From: Gammaproteobacteria bacterium
GTDB lineage: Bacteria; Pseudomonadota; Gammaproteobacteria; Burkholderiales; Burkholderiaceae_B
Length of the DNA: 64,000 nt
Direction of reading: 5' to 3'
NCBI GenBank assembly: GCA_030832095.1
Contig: JAURJT010000002.1
Location: forward strand, 1 to 64,000
Shown: piece after piece, positions 22,264-31,565 of the stretch
Numbering within the stretch: the stretch's first letter is position 1
Layout of the letters: each line of letters opens with the position of its first letter
Position numbers and translations under genes: made by a program
The notes under the pieces: generated by a model
What the model saw: the letters and a program-made list of their open reading frames with translations, nothing else
Database searches by the model: none
Told to the model about the DNA's origin: nothing

Positions 22264-23708
22264 GCGGCTGCAACGTTTTTTTGCGAACAACTAGGTTCGT
22301 GCTTGTAGGGATGACCGCGTTAACAATCGTCTGGTGTGACGCGACCTTTGGCGCTGAGAAGCCCATTCGCGTAGACCTTGAAACTGGAGCCTCCACGGTT
22401 CTTAAGCTCAAAGGGGTCACGCGCATTGCCGTTGGTAACAGTCAAATCGTCCAGGTGACAACCGTGAACCCTCGTGAGGTGTTGATATTTGGCAAAACGC
22501 GTGGTTCTACGACGGTTGATATTTGGGTGTCTCATAAAAAACGGCACACCTATCGTATTTTTGTTGCGCCCGAAGGGTTGAGCAGGATCCAAGAAGAGAT
22601 CTCGCGCTTACTGAAAAATATCCCGCAAGCACACAGCAGAATTGCTGGCGATAAATTGGTCATTGAAGGTGAAGACTTGAACGATGCCGATCAGTTGCGT
22701 ATCGCAACGCTCGCCAAGCGTTATCCCGAGGTCATTGACTTTACCAGTCAGCTTGGCTGGGACAAAATGATTTTGTTAGATGTGCAAGTGCTAGAGTTGC
22801 CAAGTTCACGCATGCACGAGTTGGGGGTACGTTGGGATCCAACTTCGCAGGGCGGCGTTCAAACAGGCTTGGCGTGGGAGAGTGGTTCAACCGCGCTGAT
22901 GCAGCGCCCGGGTGAGGCGGGAATGGCAGTACCATTTCCGTTACCGCAAGCTGCTGGCTATTTAGGGCTTAATGCTTTGTTATCTGCCCGGCTGGCCGCC
23001 TTGTCAAAGTCTGGCGAAGCCGTCGTGCTGGCACAACCTCAATTGCTTGCACGGAGCGGCTCGACTGCTAGCTTTTTAGCCGGCGGCGAAGTGCCCTATG
23101 CCTCGGTCGATAAAGACGGAAAATCCACCACGACCTTTAAGAAATATGGTGTGTCGTTAAACATTACCCCACATGCCGATCGTAATGCCGCGATTCGGTC
23201 GCGGATTGAAATTGAAGTCAGCTCAGTCGACACCACGATTACTGTGCCGGGCGGGCCCGCACTAAAAATTCGAAAAGCGTCAACAGAGTTCAATGTGCGT
23301 TCAGGGCAGACGCTGGTATTGGGTGGCTTTATTTCGCGTGAGCGTGCTCGAGATCAAGATGGATTGCCAGGCCTATCAGGGATTCCGATATTGGGCGGCT
23401 TGTTTGGGGTGAAGCGTGAACAAGAGCGTCATACCGAGTTAGCAATTTTTGTGACGCCGATGATTGTTGATCCTCGAGATCCAAGCCATGCAGCCCGGGT
23501 GGCTAACGCACAGGGCGTTTTGCAAGAGTCTTTTCCGGCTGCCCCAACACTCAATACACCGCTCAACAACTTTGAACCGCTCGAGTTGACTGCGCCACGT
23601 CAAGCGTTTGAGGCCTTAGGCCAATGGGAGCCAGACTCGGACAAGGTTCAACACCTGTCCAATTCGTTATCTCAGTGGGAAGACACGCCCGTCTTCGCTC
23701 ATCACTAG
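22260..23708 (+). CDS. cpaC: Tad secretin RcpA/CpaC
   Basis: Outer-membrane secretin (482 aa) that forms the Flp pilus pore. After a signal peptide comes the pilus-secretin N-terminal domain (IRVDLETGASTVLKLKGVTR, then VLIFGKTRGSTTVDIWV), a BON-like segment (LVIEGEDLNDADQLRIATLA), and the secretin domain from about residue 240 with QPQLLARSGSTASFLAGGEV, FNVRSGQTLVLGGFISRERA and LPGLSGIPILGGLFGVKREQ, all family hallmarks. The C-terminal tail of about 70 residues after the secretin core lacks a known domain. Confidence 0.95.
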   Translation: MSGCNVFLRTTRFVLVGMTALTIVWCDATFGAEKPIRVDLETGASTVLKLKGVTRIAVGNSQIVQVTTVNPREVLIFGKTRGSTTVDIWVSHKKRHTYRIFVAPEGLSRIQEEISRLLKNIPQAHSRIAGDKLVIEGEDLNDADQLRIATLAKRYPEVIDFTSQLGWDKMILLDVQVLELPSSRMHELGVRWDPTSQGGVQTGLAWESGSTALMQRPGEAGMAVPFPLPQAAGYLGLNALLSARLAALSKSGEAVVLAQPQLLARSGSTASFLAGGEVPYASVDKDGKSTTTFKKYGVSLNITPHADRNAAIRSRIEIEVSSVDTTITVPGGPALKIRKASTEFNVRSGQTLVLGGFISRERARDQDGLPGLSGIPILGGLFGVKREQERHTELAIFVTPMIVDPRDPSHAARVANAQGVLQESFPAAPTLNTPLNNFEPLELTAPRQAFEALGQWEPDSDKVQHLSNSLSQWEDTPVFAHH

Positions 23709-23742
23709 TCATTTTTGTTGCACTGTTAGTAAAGGATTTGAA

Positions 23743-25650
23743 TTGATTGAACTTGATTTGTTTTTTGAAGATGGTACACGCAGGCACGGGCGTTTTGAGA
23801 TCCCTTTGGTGATGGGCCGCGCGCCAGATTGCGGTATTCAAGTCTCGCACTGGCGTGTTGCGCGGCAACATTTACGGATCTCGCGCGCTGAAGATGGCTA
23901 TCACGTCGATGATCTTGGTTCAATTTTAGGTACGCGCGTAAACGGCAATCGTATCACCCGGTACGGACCACTTAAAAAGTCTGACGAAATTGTGGTGGGT
24001 CCGTGCTTGCTGCGACTGGCTTCTCAGGCAGCGCACGCGGCGGCGATCAAAAGCGTTTGCAGTGAGGGCACCCCGGCAGAATTCGGCAGGCTTCAATTGC
24101 AATCAGAGCCAAGGTCGATAGACAACCCCAAGCGTCGGGTGCATTCAGAAGCGAGAGCAGTGGGCCTAGACAGGTCGCAGTTGCCATCAGAGCCGAGATC
24201 GATTGCAGTCGGCAAGCTGCAGTTACAGTCAGAGCAGAACTTGTTGGCGGCTGAGCCGAGTTCTTTTGTGTTTGAGAAAGGTGTCGTTGCCTTAACCGCC
24301 CGAACGACAACGGCTGACACCAAAGAGGTGCCGCTGGGCGCTCAAAGGTTGCTTGACGAGTTCAAGTTACCTGAACCGAACGCATCGCTGTCCTTAGAGT
24401 CAGTGGATCTGGCGCAGCAAGAACTTCGCCAAGAGCTTCGTGCAGGCTTAATTCAGGCGTTTGATTTGCGGCGTAACGACGTTGGCGCACTATCTGAAGG
24501 CGCATTGAAGGCGCACGCGTTGACGTGCGTGGGTGAGTTGCTAGATAAACGACGGTTGCCGCTCAGTGAAGTGCAGCGCAGCAAAATTCTCAAACTCGTT
24601 GTCGATGAAGCAATTGGACTAGGCGTGATTGAAGAGTTGCTTGAGGATACGTCAGTCACTGAAATCATGGTCAATCGTTTTGACGAAATCTACGTTGAAG
24701 CAGGTGGGCGAATCTCGAAACAGCTGCTTCAATTTAGTAGTGAACAAGCGGTACGAAGTGTGATTGAACGTATTGTTTTCCCGCTGGGCCGCCGAATTGA
24801 TGAAGCCTCGCCGATGGTTGACGCCCGGTTGCCCAACGGGTCACGTCTAAACGCAGTGTTGCCCCCTGTCTCTGTCAAAGGCGCGAGCTTTACCATCAGA
24901 AAGTTTCCGCAAAAGCGACTGCAAATGCAAGATTTGGTTGCCCTACAAGCCTTGCCTGCGCCGCTCGCCGAGTTTTTACGCCTGTGCGTTGAGCGGCGCT
25001 TAAATATTCTCGTATCAGGCGGCACGGGTTCAGGCAAAACCACCTTGCTCAATGTGTTAGCTGGGTTTGTTGATCCCGCACAACGCATTGTGACGATCGA
25101 AGATTGTGCCGAACTGTTGATCGCTCATCCACATGTTGTGACGCTTGAAGCAAGGCAAGCAAATTCTGAAGGGCTGGGCGCAGTCACGATTCGTGACTTA
25201 GTCAAAAATGCTTTACGGATGCGCCCCGACCGTATTGTGATTGGTGAAGTGCGCAGCGCAGAAGCGATTGATATGTTGGCTGCCATGAATACCGGGCATG
25301 ATGGCTCAATCACCACTTTGCATGCGAATAGCCCGCGCGATGCTCTATCGCGACTCGAGACGATGGTGCTAAGTGGGAATGCGGGTTTGCCACTGCAGGC
25401 GATACGCGAGCAAATCGGTTCGGCACTGAAGTTGATTGTGCAGCAGACTAGATTGCCAAATGGCCGAAGGGTCATTACGGGGGTCGCCGAAGTCTCCGGG
25501 ATAGAGTCTGGCACCATTCAAACTCAACAATTAGTTAAGTTTGATGTCGGCCGTCAACGTTTAACCGGCGCAGGCTTGCGCCCCTCGGTCTTCGCTGACG
25601 CCCGAGTGCAAACTGAGTCGGCGATGATGAATTGGTTTTTACAGCTATGA
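23743..25650 (+). CDS. tadA: FHA-TadA/CpaF fusion: pilus assembly ATPase with N-terminal forkhead-associated domain
   Basis: Cytoplasmic secretion ATPase (635 aa) that powers Flp pilus assembly. The C-terminal half is a complete CpaF/TadA: VTEIMVNRFDEIYVEAGG, Walker A LVSGGTGSGKTTLLNVL near residue 428, the acidic VTIEDCAEL box, RPDRIVIGEVRSAEAIDML and the GSITTLHANSPRDALSRLE histidine box. Unusually, residues 1-90 form an FHA domain (VMGRAPDCGIQVSHWRVARQ, then DLGSILGTRVNGNRI), a phosphothreonine-binding module. A repetitive linker of about 60 residues joins the parts. The start is TTG with AAAGGA before it. The fusion suggests control by a Ser/Thr kinase; none is in the window. Confidence 0.93.
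   Translation: MIELDLFFEDGTRRHGRFEIPLVMGRAPDCGIQVSHWRVARQHLRISRAEDGYHVDDLGSILGTRVNGNRITRYGPLKKSDEIVVGPCLLRLASQAAHAAAIKSVCSEGTPAEFGRLQLQSEPRSIDNPKRRVHSEARAVGLDRSQLPSEPRSIAVGKLQLQSEQNLLAAEPSSFVFEKGVVALTARTTTADTKEVPLGAQRLLDEFKLPEPNASLSLESVDLAQQELRQELRAGLIQAFDLRRNDVGALSEGALKAHALTCVGELLDKRRLPLSEVQRSKILKLVVDEAIGLGVIEELLEDTSVTEIMVNRFDEIYVEAGGRISKQLLQFSSEQAVRSVIERIVFPLGRRIDEASPMVDARLPNGSRLNAVLPPVSVKGASFTIRKFPQKRLQMQDLVALQALPAPLAEFLRLCVERRLNILVSGGTGSGKTTLLNVLAGFVDPAQRIVTIEDCAELLIAHPHVVTLEARQANSEGLGAVTIRDLVKNALRMRPDRIVIGEVRSAEAIDMLAAMNTGHDGSITTLHANSPRDALSRLETMVLSGNAGLPLQAIREQIGSALKLIVQQTRLPNGRRVITGVAEVSGIESGTIQTQQLVKFDVGRQRLTGAGLRPSVFADARVQTESAMMNWFLQL
24088..24255 (+). repeat. 39-45 bp tandem repeat in the FHA-TadA linker
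   Basis: Four in-frame units start at 24088, 24133, 24172 and 24214 (45, 39, 42 and about 42 nt). The two best preserved encode RLQLQSEPRSI and SQLPSEPRSI, the last KLQLQSEQNLL. They form the flexible linker between the FHA domain and the ATPase. Confidence 0.7.
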
Positions 25651-26492
25651 GTACGTTGGCGTTGGTGTGCGCGTGCTTATCAATTGCAATGGCAGCATGG
25701 CTTGGGCAGTGCCTTTTTTTTCGGGCATCGCAACACTACCGTAAGCAAATCACTGAGCACGCACGTGAAGAACTGTCTGATTTGTTTGTCTTTATCGACA
25801 CGACATACCTTTGGCCTACGCTTGTCTGCGTGGCGGTGGGGGCCAGTTTGCTGTTGTGGTGGGTGACGCAAAGCGTCTTGTTTGCGGTATGTGTGGGTGG
25901 TGTGAGCTTTGTATTGCCCCGTATCGTTCTGAGTCGTGCTGTTCGCAAGCGTCAGCGACGTTTTGACCTGCAATTGCCAGAGCTTCTGTCGTCGTTGTCA
26001 GGTGCTTTGCGCGCAGGGGCAGGTTTGTCGGTAGCGTTAAAGCACATTGTGCAAGACGCAAGCCCTCCGCTCTCGCAAGAATTTGGGCTTGTTTTGCGCG
26101 AGCAAAGAATGGGGGTTGAATTGACTCAGGCCCTGAATAATCTTTACCAGCGTATGCCTTCCGAAAGTGTTGAACTAGTCTCAACCATGCTGATTGTAGG
26201 CACACGCTCTGGCGCCTCTTTGGCGGATTTGCTTGACCGTCTCTGCACCAACCTGCGGGCACGCCAGCATCTTGAAAGAAAAGTCGAAGTTATGACGACT
26301 CAAGGAAAGATGCAAGCCTGGGTGATGGGTGCACTGCCAGTTGTGCTATTGCTAGTGTTAAGCCAAATTGACCCATTGTCGGTGCATTTGTTACACAGTA
26401 CTTCGGTGGGGCAGGCCGTGCTGGCGACAGTATTCGCTCTTGAATGCCTTGGGGTCTACTTCTTGCGCCGTATTCTGGCCATTCATGTCTAG
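25647..26492 (+). CDS. tadB: Flp pilus inner-membrane platform protein TadB
   Basis: Integral membrane protein (281 aa) of the GspF/TadB family. The start is placed at ATG 25647, which overlaps the ATPase stop by 4 nt like the other genes of the operon; a TTG 15 nt earlier is possible. Hydrophobic segments are at about residues 1-20, 48-90, 230-250 and 262-281, and the cytoplasmic T2SSF domain contains LQLPELLSSLSGALRAGAGL and LVSTMLIVGTRSGASLADLL, family hallmarks. It forms the platform that couples the ATPase to pilin extraction, together with TadC. Confidence 0.92.
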   Translation: MSTLALVCACLSIAMAAWLGQCLFFRASQHYRKQITEHAREELSDLFVFIDTTYLWPTLVCVAVGASLLLWWVTQSVLFAVCVGGVSFVLPRIVLSRAVRKRQRRFDLQLPELLSSLSGALRAGAGLSVALKHIVQDASPPLSQEFGLVLREQRMGVELTQALNNLYQRMPSESVELVSTMLIVGTRSGASLADLLDRLCTNLRARQHLERKVEVMTTQGKMQAWVMGALPVVLLLVLSQIDPLSVHLLHSTSVGQAVLATVFALECLGVYFLRRILAIHV

Positions 26493-27402
26493 CTTGATGG
26501 TTTGGCTCGCGTTGCTCTCGGGCGCATTGGCCATTGCATCGGCCTTGTTCGTTGGTGGTCGGGCTTTGTTGGCTAATCTTGGTCAAATTCGTCGTGCTGG
26601 CTTTCACGCGGTCATCAAGGCGTGGCTAAAAGTTGGAATCCTTCGACCAATGTTGACGCAGCTCGGGCGCTGGCTGTTGCCTTTCATTACCTGGAATCAA
26701 CGGCATACGCTGACTCAATTGCTTTTACGTAGTGCGTCAACCGACTTAGATTATGCCCAAATGTTTGCAGCGCGTGTGTTGCTAACGTTGCTCGGGTTCG
26801 TCATCTATTTGTACGCTGTTGGGTTGAGTGCGATACAGGAGCGAGCGATGCGCGCTGAACTCTTGGTCGATATATTGTTGAGTGCGTGCTTGGCGGCATT
26901 CTTTTGGTGGTTGCCAATCATGTGGCTAAAGCAACGTTATCGGCAGAGGCTGATCGCCATCGAACGCGCCTTACCCTTTTTTTTGGATATAGTCGGGCTT
27001 GGCTTAGGCTCGGGGCACAACTTGCAGGCCTCGCTACAGTTGGGCTGCAATCATCTTAGCGATGGCGCGCTAAAGACCGAATGGCTTCAGACCTTAGGTG
27101 ATATTCGAACTGGAATGGCGCGCAGCGAAGCGCTCAGGCAAATGAGCATGCGCATTGAGTTAGTCGCCTTGCGGCAACTGCTCTCGGCGTTGATTCAGGG
27201 CGAGGCGCTAGGTCAGGGGATGGGGCAGATTGTAGAAGTCTATGGCACTCAGCAGCGCGCACAACGTTTGATGAACGCTGAAAAACTGGCGTTACAAGCA
27301 CCGGTCAAAATGCTGTTTCCGTTAGCGTTGTTTATTTTTCCGTGTACGTTTTTAGTGCTGGGGTTTCCGGTCGTGGTTCAACTTTTTGGCCTGCAGCCGT
27401 AA
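26485..27402 (+). CDS. tadC: Flp pilus inner-membrane platform protein TadC
   Basis: Second GspF-family membrane protein (305 aa from ATG 26485, which overlaps tadB by 8 nt; the reading frame upstream of this is the shadow of tadB). Hydrophobic segments at about residues 3-25, 85-105, 118-145 and 275-300 flank a T2SSF domain with AIERALPFFLDIVGLGLGSG and LLSALIQGEALGQGMGQIVE. The typical C-terminal 'KLxxPLxLFIFPxxFLVL' is seen as VKMLFPLALFIFPCTFLVLG. It is the last assembly gene of the operon; no tadD, tadZ/cpaE or prepilin peptidase gene is present. Confidence 0.92.
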   Translation: MSSLMVWLALLSGALAIASALFVGGRALLANLGQIRRAGFHAVIKAWLKVGILRPMLTQLGRWLLPFITWNQRHTLTQLLLRSASTDLDYAQMFAARVLLTLLGFVIYLYAVGLSAIQERAMRAELLVDILLSACLAAFFWWLPIMWLKQRYRQRLIAIERALPFFLDIVGLGLGSGHNLQASLQLGCNHLSDGALKTEWLQTLGDIRTGMARSEALRQMSMRIELVALRQLLSALIQGEALGQGMGQIVEVYGTQQRAQRLMNAEKLALQAPVKMLFPLALFIFPCTFLVLGFPVVVQLFGLQP

Positions 27403-27464
27403 CGAGACGATCTGTGAGAACCCAAAGTTGGATCAAAAAGAATGATGACAGGATCAAGGGCTGA

Positions 27465-27833
27465 ATGAAATGCTTTGACTTGAATCGTGATCTGACCCAG
27501 CCGCCCGAGTGCGAGCTGACTTTGGTGCGAGCCGACACGATGTTTACACGCCTGCTCGGTCTGCTAGGTAAACGTGCGATGGCGCCTGGTCAGGCGCTTT
27601 TGCTCAAGCCGTGCTTTGCCGTACATACCGTCGGTATGCGATTTTCGCTTGGTGTCTTTTTTATCGACAAAAAAGGTGTCGTGGTCAAGACGATTGCGCG
27701 GCTAAAGCCCAATCGCGTTGCGGTGTGCTGGCGGGCGACAGCGGTGGTTGAAACAGCCGCGTTTGCAAATGAACAAACAGAAGCGCTATCTCTCGCTGTT
27801 ATGCGGGCGATTGCTCAGACTCAGTTGTCATAA
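27465..27833 (+). CDS. DUF192 family protein
   Basis: Small protein (122 aa) of the DUF192 family, recognised by FTRLLGLLGKRAMAPGQALL, LKPCFAVHTVGMRFSLGVFF and DKKGVVVKTI. Homologues often carry a signal peptide; this one does not, so it is probably cytoplasmic. In Burkholderiales such genes are frequently found at the end of Tad loci, and this one follows tadC by 62 nt in the same direction. Its function is unknown. The 3' end overlaps the convergent BPSS1780-type gene by 35 nt, so transcripts of the two genes are antisense at their ends. Confidence 0.87.
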   Translation: MKCFDLNRDLTQPPECELTLVRADTMFTRLLGLLGKRAMAPGQALLLKPCFAVHTVGMRFSLGVFFIDKKGVVVKTIARLKPNRVAVCWRATAVVETAAFANEQTEALSLAVMRAIAQTQLS

Positions 27834-28581
27834 ACACTGACGCATAGCTGGGATAGAAGCTGCAGTACAAAACGGCGCCGCCGACAATATTGATCGGCAC
27901 TTGCACAGTGGCTGCAATCGTTTTTGAAAGGCCTATCCACACTAAGATGGTTAAGGCACTATCGATTGCCAAAAATACGGCTAGCCAGCAGAGCCCGTAA
28001 ACCAAAAAGACCCATTTGTTACGCCAACAGGCGATGCCGCTAAAAAATAGAGCTCTAAAGATGCTGATCTGATGCCATGCCACAAGCACTGGTGCGTACC
28101 AAAAAATGGCAGCCATTAGCATGTAGAACACAGCAAAAATAATCATTGGCGTGCGAACGGCATCGAGCAAGGGCATTAGGTTGTTGGCGTCGGTCATAGC
28201 CTTAAGGGCCTCTGAGACTTCAGCGGCAAAGGGGACGAACGCCAGCAGGCCCAACAATAAGCAGATCACTAAGTACAGGGCGCCCATCCCGACGAGTCGC
28301 TTGAACACGCCACTTGGTTTGAGCGGCTCAAGCCACATATTGAGTAACATTTTGTGCCCTTGGGCGGCGTGACGTCCGGCGGACAAGGTCACGACGGTGA
28401 CGGCTGGCATGAGGATGACAAACAGTATTGGACCGATCGGTGGTGTGATGCTTGCAACCATGAGCAGCAAACTGATGAACATTGCCCAAGAGAAAAAGGC
28501 AAGCGGCTGGGTACGAAATAAAGTCCAGCCGTCGCTGACCCAGCGCCAGCCCGATAAGGCATTAAGAGCAAGAGCTTGCAT
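27799..28581 (-). CDS. BPSS1780 family membrane protein
   Basis: Polytopic inner-membrane protein (260 aa) with about six hydrophobic segments. The start LNALSGWRWVSDGWTLFRTQ followed by a first helix is characteristic of a family known from Burkholderia as BPSS1780 and widespread in betaproteobacteria. The function is unknown. It shares a single base with the preceding thrB gene (stop and start overlap), the gene order known from related genomes, so the two are co-transcribed. Confidence 0.82.
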   Translation of the reverse strand: MQALALNALSGWRWVSDGWTLFRTQPLAFFSWAMFISLLLMVASITPPIGPILFVILMPAVTVVTLSAGRHAAQGHKMLLNMWLEPLKPSGVFKRLVGMGALYLVICLLLGLLAFVPFAAEVSEALKAMTDANNLMPLLDAVRTPMIIFAVFYMLMAAIFWYAPVLVAWHQISIFRALFFSGIACWRNKWVFLVYGLCWLAVFLAIDSALTILVWIGLSKTIAATVQVPINIVGGAVLYCSFYPSYASVFMTTESEQSPA

Positions 28582-29558
28582 CAGTCTTCCTTTGGTAAAT
28601 CGGGGATCAGACCGACAGTTCTTTGTTGAAGGACACGTTCAAAATGGGTGGGGTCGTGCGGTTTAAGTGTTTGAGCAGAGCGAGGCAAATAAAAATCGTA
28701 TAGGCGTGATATCCAAAAACGCAGTGCTGCCGCACGTAATATCGCAGGCCAAAGGCGACGCTCAGCCGCAGTGAAGGGCCGCAGGCTGGCGTAAGCACTT
28801 AACCATGCAGTGGCGTATGCGGGTTTAACGATGCCCGTGGCCAAATCAATACACCAGTCATTGACGCAGACGGCGACGTCAAACAGCCATGTGTCACAGC
28901 CAGCAAAATAAAAATCAATCAATCCGCCCATTTGAGGCTCGGTTTGAGTGCCTGCAAATAAAACGTTGTCTCTGAAAAGATCGCAATGCGCGGGCCCAAA
29001 GGGCAAGGATTTGTAATCTGGCGTTAACGCCATGGCACGCTGCTCTGCCAAGGTGTTGGATAACAATTCAGCAAGGCTAGGGGTGAGGTAAGGGAGGACC
29101 ACTGGAGCGGTTTGCTCCCACCAAGCGAGGCCACGCAGGTTAGGTTGGCGCAGCTTGAAGTCTTTGGCGGCCAGGTGGGCCTGTGCCAGTGTTTGGCCAG
29201 CGAGCGCGCAATGTGCAAGCGAGGGTGCTGGCTCGTGGCCACCGGGCAGACGATTGACGATCGCTGCGGGTTTTTTTAACAAGGTCGACAGTCGTGCGCC
29301 GTCTAGGCGAGTTTGTGGTTGCGGCACGGGCACACCACGCTGCGCTAAATGATGCATCAGTTCGATATAGAAGGGCAGTTGCTCGGCTGTGAGCACTTCA
29401 AAGATGGTTAAAACGTACTCGCCTTGTGTCGTCGTGAGAAAAAAATTGCTGTTTTCGATGCCGGCCGCAATCCCACGCAGCGCGACAAACTCACCTAAGG
29501 CATATTGCCTCAGTAGCGCGCGCGCGTCAGCGTCACCGACAATCGTAAAAACAGCCAT
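28581..29558 (-). CDS. thrB: Homoserine kinase, APH-fold type
   Basis: Homoserine kinase (325 aa) phosphorylates homoserine for threonine synthesis. It belongs to the proteobacterial type with an aminoglycoside-phosphotransferase fold, not the GHMP type. Visible parts are the N-terminal [20 protein letters not shown], the YVLTIFE strand, the catalytic loop [19 protein letters not shown] and the metal-binding [20 protein letters not shown]. Length and motifs are complete. threonine synthase is not adjacent; the downstream partner is the BPSS1780 protein. Confidence 0.92.
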   Translation of the reverse strand: MAVFTIVGDADARALLRQYALGEFVALRGIAAGIENSNFFLTTTQGEYVLTIFEVLTAEQLPFYIELMHHLAQRGVPVPQPQTRLDGARLSTLLKKPAAIVNRLPGGHEPAPSLAHCALAGQTLAQAHLAAKDFKLRQPNLRGLAWWEQTAPVVLPYLTPSLAELLSNTLAEQRAMALTPDYKSLPFGPAHCDLFRDNVLFAGTQTEPQMGGLIDFYFAGCDTWLFDVAVCVNDWCIDLATGIVKPAYATAWLSAYASLRPFTAAERRLWPAILRAAALRFWISRLYDFYLPRSAQTLKPHDPTHFERVLQQRTVGLIPDLPKED

Positions 29559-29906
29559 AAAGCATCACACAGGGTTAGGTCTTGCAAGTTCAGTTGCGTC
29601 AGCAAAGGGCAAGGCGCAAAGTCAGAGCTCGAAGTTTAGCAAGAAGTGTAGAAACCCTCTCAGATCGAGGCAAGCAGTCGGGTCGCAGAGTGCGTAAAAA
29701 GACTCTCTTGGGCGATCGTAAGCGTAAAATCGCCGCTTTCTGGTCAAAACTATCAGAACCCTGAGTCGCTGCGATTGACACGGGAGGGGTCGGTAGTCGT
29801 ACCCTAGTCGTATCTTTTGCCAATGAACAGTGTTCTTTTAGAAGCTTGCCTCAGTCGTCTTTGAAGCGTTGTCACAAGGTCGTGAAACAGGTGTTTTTCA
29901 TTCGAT
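29559..29906. other. Divergent spacer between thrB and dusA without visible gene
   Basis: This 348-bp stretch separates two divergently transcribed genes, so both promoters must lie here, but no clear -35/-10 pair stands out. Small repeats are visible (TAGTCGTA twice near 29795, a 6-bp GGCGAT / ATCGCC inverted repeat near 29710). Short open frames of up to 60 codons exist on both strands, but they are Arg-rich, have no ribosome-binding site and resemble no family I know. Confidence 0.6.
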
Positions 29907-30929
29907 ATGCATAATTTGACCGCAGCTCAGGCGCTTGCGACTTCAAGTGCCAGCGACCACTGGCGCTTGTGCGTCGCCCCCATGATCGACGTGACAGATC
30001 GTCATTGTCGTTTTTTTCATCGTTTGCTCGCGCCTCGGGCACGGTTGTACACAGAGATGATTACGACGGGCGCGTTGTTGCACGGTGATGCGCAACGACA
30101 TCTCGATTTCAATGAGCAAGAACATCCCGTTGCCTTGCAGCTTGGTGGCAGCGAACCAGAGGCCTTAGTGGCCAGCGCAAAGCTTGGCGCACAATGGGGC
30201 TACGACGAGATCAATTTGAATTGTGGTTGCCCCTCTGAACGGGTTCAGAAAGGTGCGTTTGGCGCGTGTTTGATGGCCGAACCTTTCTTGGTGGCTGACT
30301 GTATCAAAGCCATGCAAGACGCGGTCGGTGTGCCCGTGACGGTTAAGCATCGTCTGGGGTTGGATAAAAATGAATCGTACGACTTTGTGCGTGATTTTGT
30401 GGGTGCCATTTACGATACTGGGTGCCGAGTTTTTATTATTCATGCCCGTAACGCTGTGCTCAAGGGCTTGTCGCCGAAAGATAACCGCGAGGTTCCGCCT
30501 CTGAGATACGACGAGGCGGCAAGGCTGAAGCAGGATTTTCCGGATGCGGTGATGGTGTTAAACGGCGGGCTCACAACCTTAGCTGATTGTGAAGCCGTAT
30601 TGCCACGATTTGATGGTGTGATGTTGGGGCGCTCGCCGTGGCACGATCCCTCGGTGTTGGCGCGGCTGTCACAGGCTTGGTGGCCGCAGTTAGCGGTCAA
30701 GACTGAAGCAGAAGTCATCGAGGCGTTAGTGGATTATGCAGGACAACAAATCTTAGCTAAGGTGCCCTTGCGCATTGTCGTGCGGCCGCTACTAGGTTTA
30801 TTTAATGGCCGCTCAAATTCGCGTCTCTGGCGACGGATGTTGTCAGATTCGAAGCTATTGAGGCAGGATGACCCAGAATTGATTCGCTTAGCGTGGCAGC
30901 AGGTTGGAGGCGTGGCGGCTCGTCTTTAA
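29907..30929 (+). CDS. dusA: tRNA-dihydrouridine synthase A
   Basis: FMN-dependent enzyme (340 aa) that reduces uridines 20 and 20a in the tRNA D-loop. The TIM barrel shows VAPMIDVTDRHCRFFHRLL, TEMITTGALLHGD, the active-site loop NLNCGCPSERVQKGAFGACL with the catalytic Cys, VTVKHRLGLD and IIHARNAVLKGLSPK. The DusA-specific 'KGLSPKENREIPPL' region is present as KGLSPKDNREVPPL, which separates it from DusB and DusC. The gene is single and followed by 174 bp without a gene, then convergent CBS and YihY genes. Confidence 0.95.
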   Translation: MHNLTAAQALATSSASDHWRLCVAPMIDVTDRHCRFFHRLLAPRARLYTEMITTGALLHGDAQRHLDFNEQEHPVALQLGGSEPEALVASAKLGAQWGYDEINLNCGCPSERVQKGAFGACLMAEPFLVADCIKAMQDAVGVPVTVKHRLGLDKNESYDFVRDFVGAIYDTGCRVFIIHARNAVLKGLSPKDNREVPPLRYDEAARLKQDFPDAVMVLNGGLTTLADCEAVLPRFDGVMLGRSPWHDPSVLARLSQAWWPQLAVKTEAEVIEALVDYAGQQILAKVPLRIVVRPLLGLFNGRSNSRLWRRMLSDSKLLRQDDPELIRLAWQQVGGVAARL

Positions 30930-31103
30930 GCCACAAAAAAACGTTTGTCACGCAAAGGTGGCTCTGATGTTTGCTCACGTTCAGGAGCATCGCTGGGGCA
31001 TGTATCGTGTTTGAACGCGTTGAGTTTAAAGCGAGAGCCCAGAAACACGCAGGTGAGGCTGCGTACAAACTCGTCATATGAGAGGCTACAGACTGACGCC
31101 TTT

Positions 31104-31565
31104 CTAGCTGTTTTTAGCAGGCTCTTTATCAGCGGGCCAGTCGCGAATGTAGGCCTTGAGCATCGAGTTTTCGAACTTTTGTGCCGCCGCAATGGCTTGA
31201 GCCATGTCATAAAATGAGATGACACCCAACAACATTTCACCATCCATGACAGGCACGTAGCGCGAGTGATGCTCGAGCATCAGCCGCTGTACCTCTGTGG
31301 CCAAGGTGTCTGGGCTCACGCTGACTGGGTTTTGCTCCATGATCGCACCGATGACCACATCGCCAATCTTTGCGTGATGCTCGCTTAAATAACGAATGAT
31401 TTCACGAAACGTGAGCATGCCAACGAGCTGACCACTCTGCATGATCACCAACGAGCCAATATCATGCGCACTCATTGTTTTAAGGGCCTGAGTGACTAAG
31501 GTTTCGGGCGTGGCGGTGAAAAGGGTGTTGCCTTTTACCTTTAGAACTTCGCTAACTTTAAGCAT
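31104..31565 (-). CDS. Tandem CBS domain protein
   Basis: Small protein (153 aa) made of two CBS domains, which usually sense adenine nucleotides. The first runs from about residue 8 to 60 (TPETLVTQALKTMSAHDIGS, then a GMLTFREIIRYL end), the second from about 75 to 130 (VSPDTLATEVQRLMLEHHSR, ending GVISFYDMAQAIA). Stand-alone proteins of this type are common in betaproteobacteria and have no assigned role. The start lies 8 nt inside the end of the yihY gene, so the two are coupled. Confidence 0.9.
   Translation of the reverse strand: MLKVSEVLKVKGNTLFTATPETLVTQALKTMSAHDIGSLVIMQSGQLVGMLTFREIIRYLSEHHAKIGDVVIGAIMEQNPVSVSPDTLATEVQRLMLEHHSRYVPVMDGEMLLGVISFYDMAQAIAAAQKFENSMLKAYIRDWPADKEPAKNS

Noticed and set aside
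26368-26484. 39-codon N-terminal extension of TadC
   Set aside because: The residues are the out-of-frame shadow of the tadB 3' end; TadC starts with its first membrane helix at 26485.
29582-29764. 60-codon Arg-rich frame between thrB and dusA
   Set aside because: No ribosome-binding site or homology; basic composition arises from a biased spacer.
30930-31103. Minus-strand frame in the gap between dusA and the CBS gene
   Set aside because: It has no start codon of its own within the gap and runs into both neighbours; only weak coding look.
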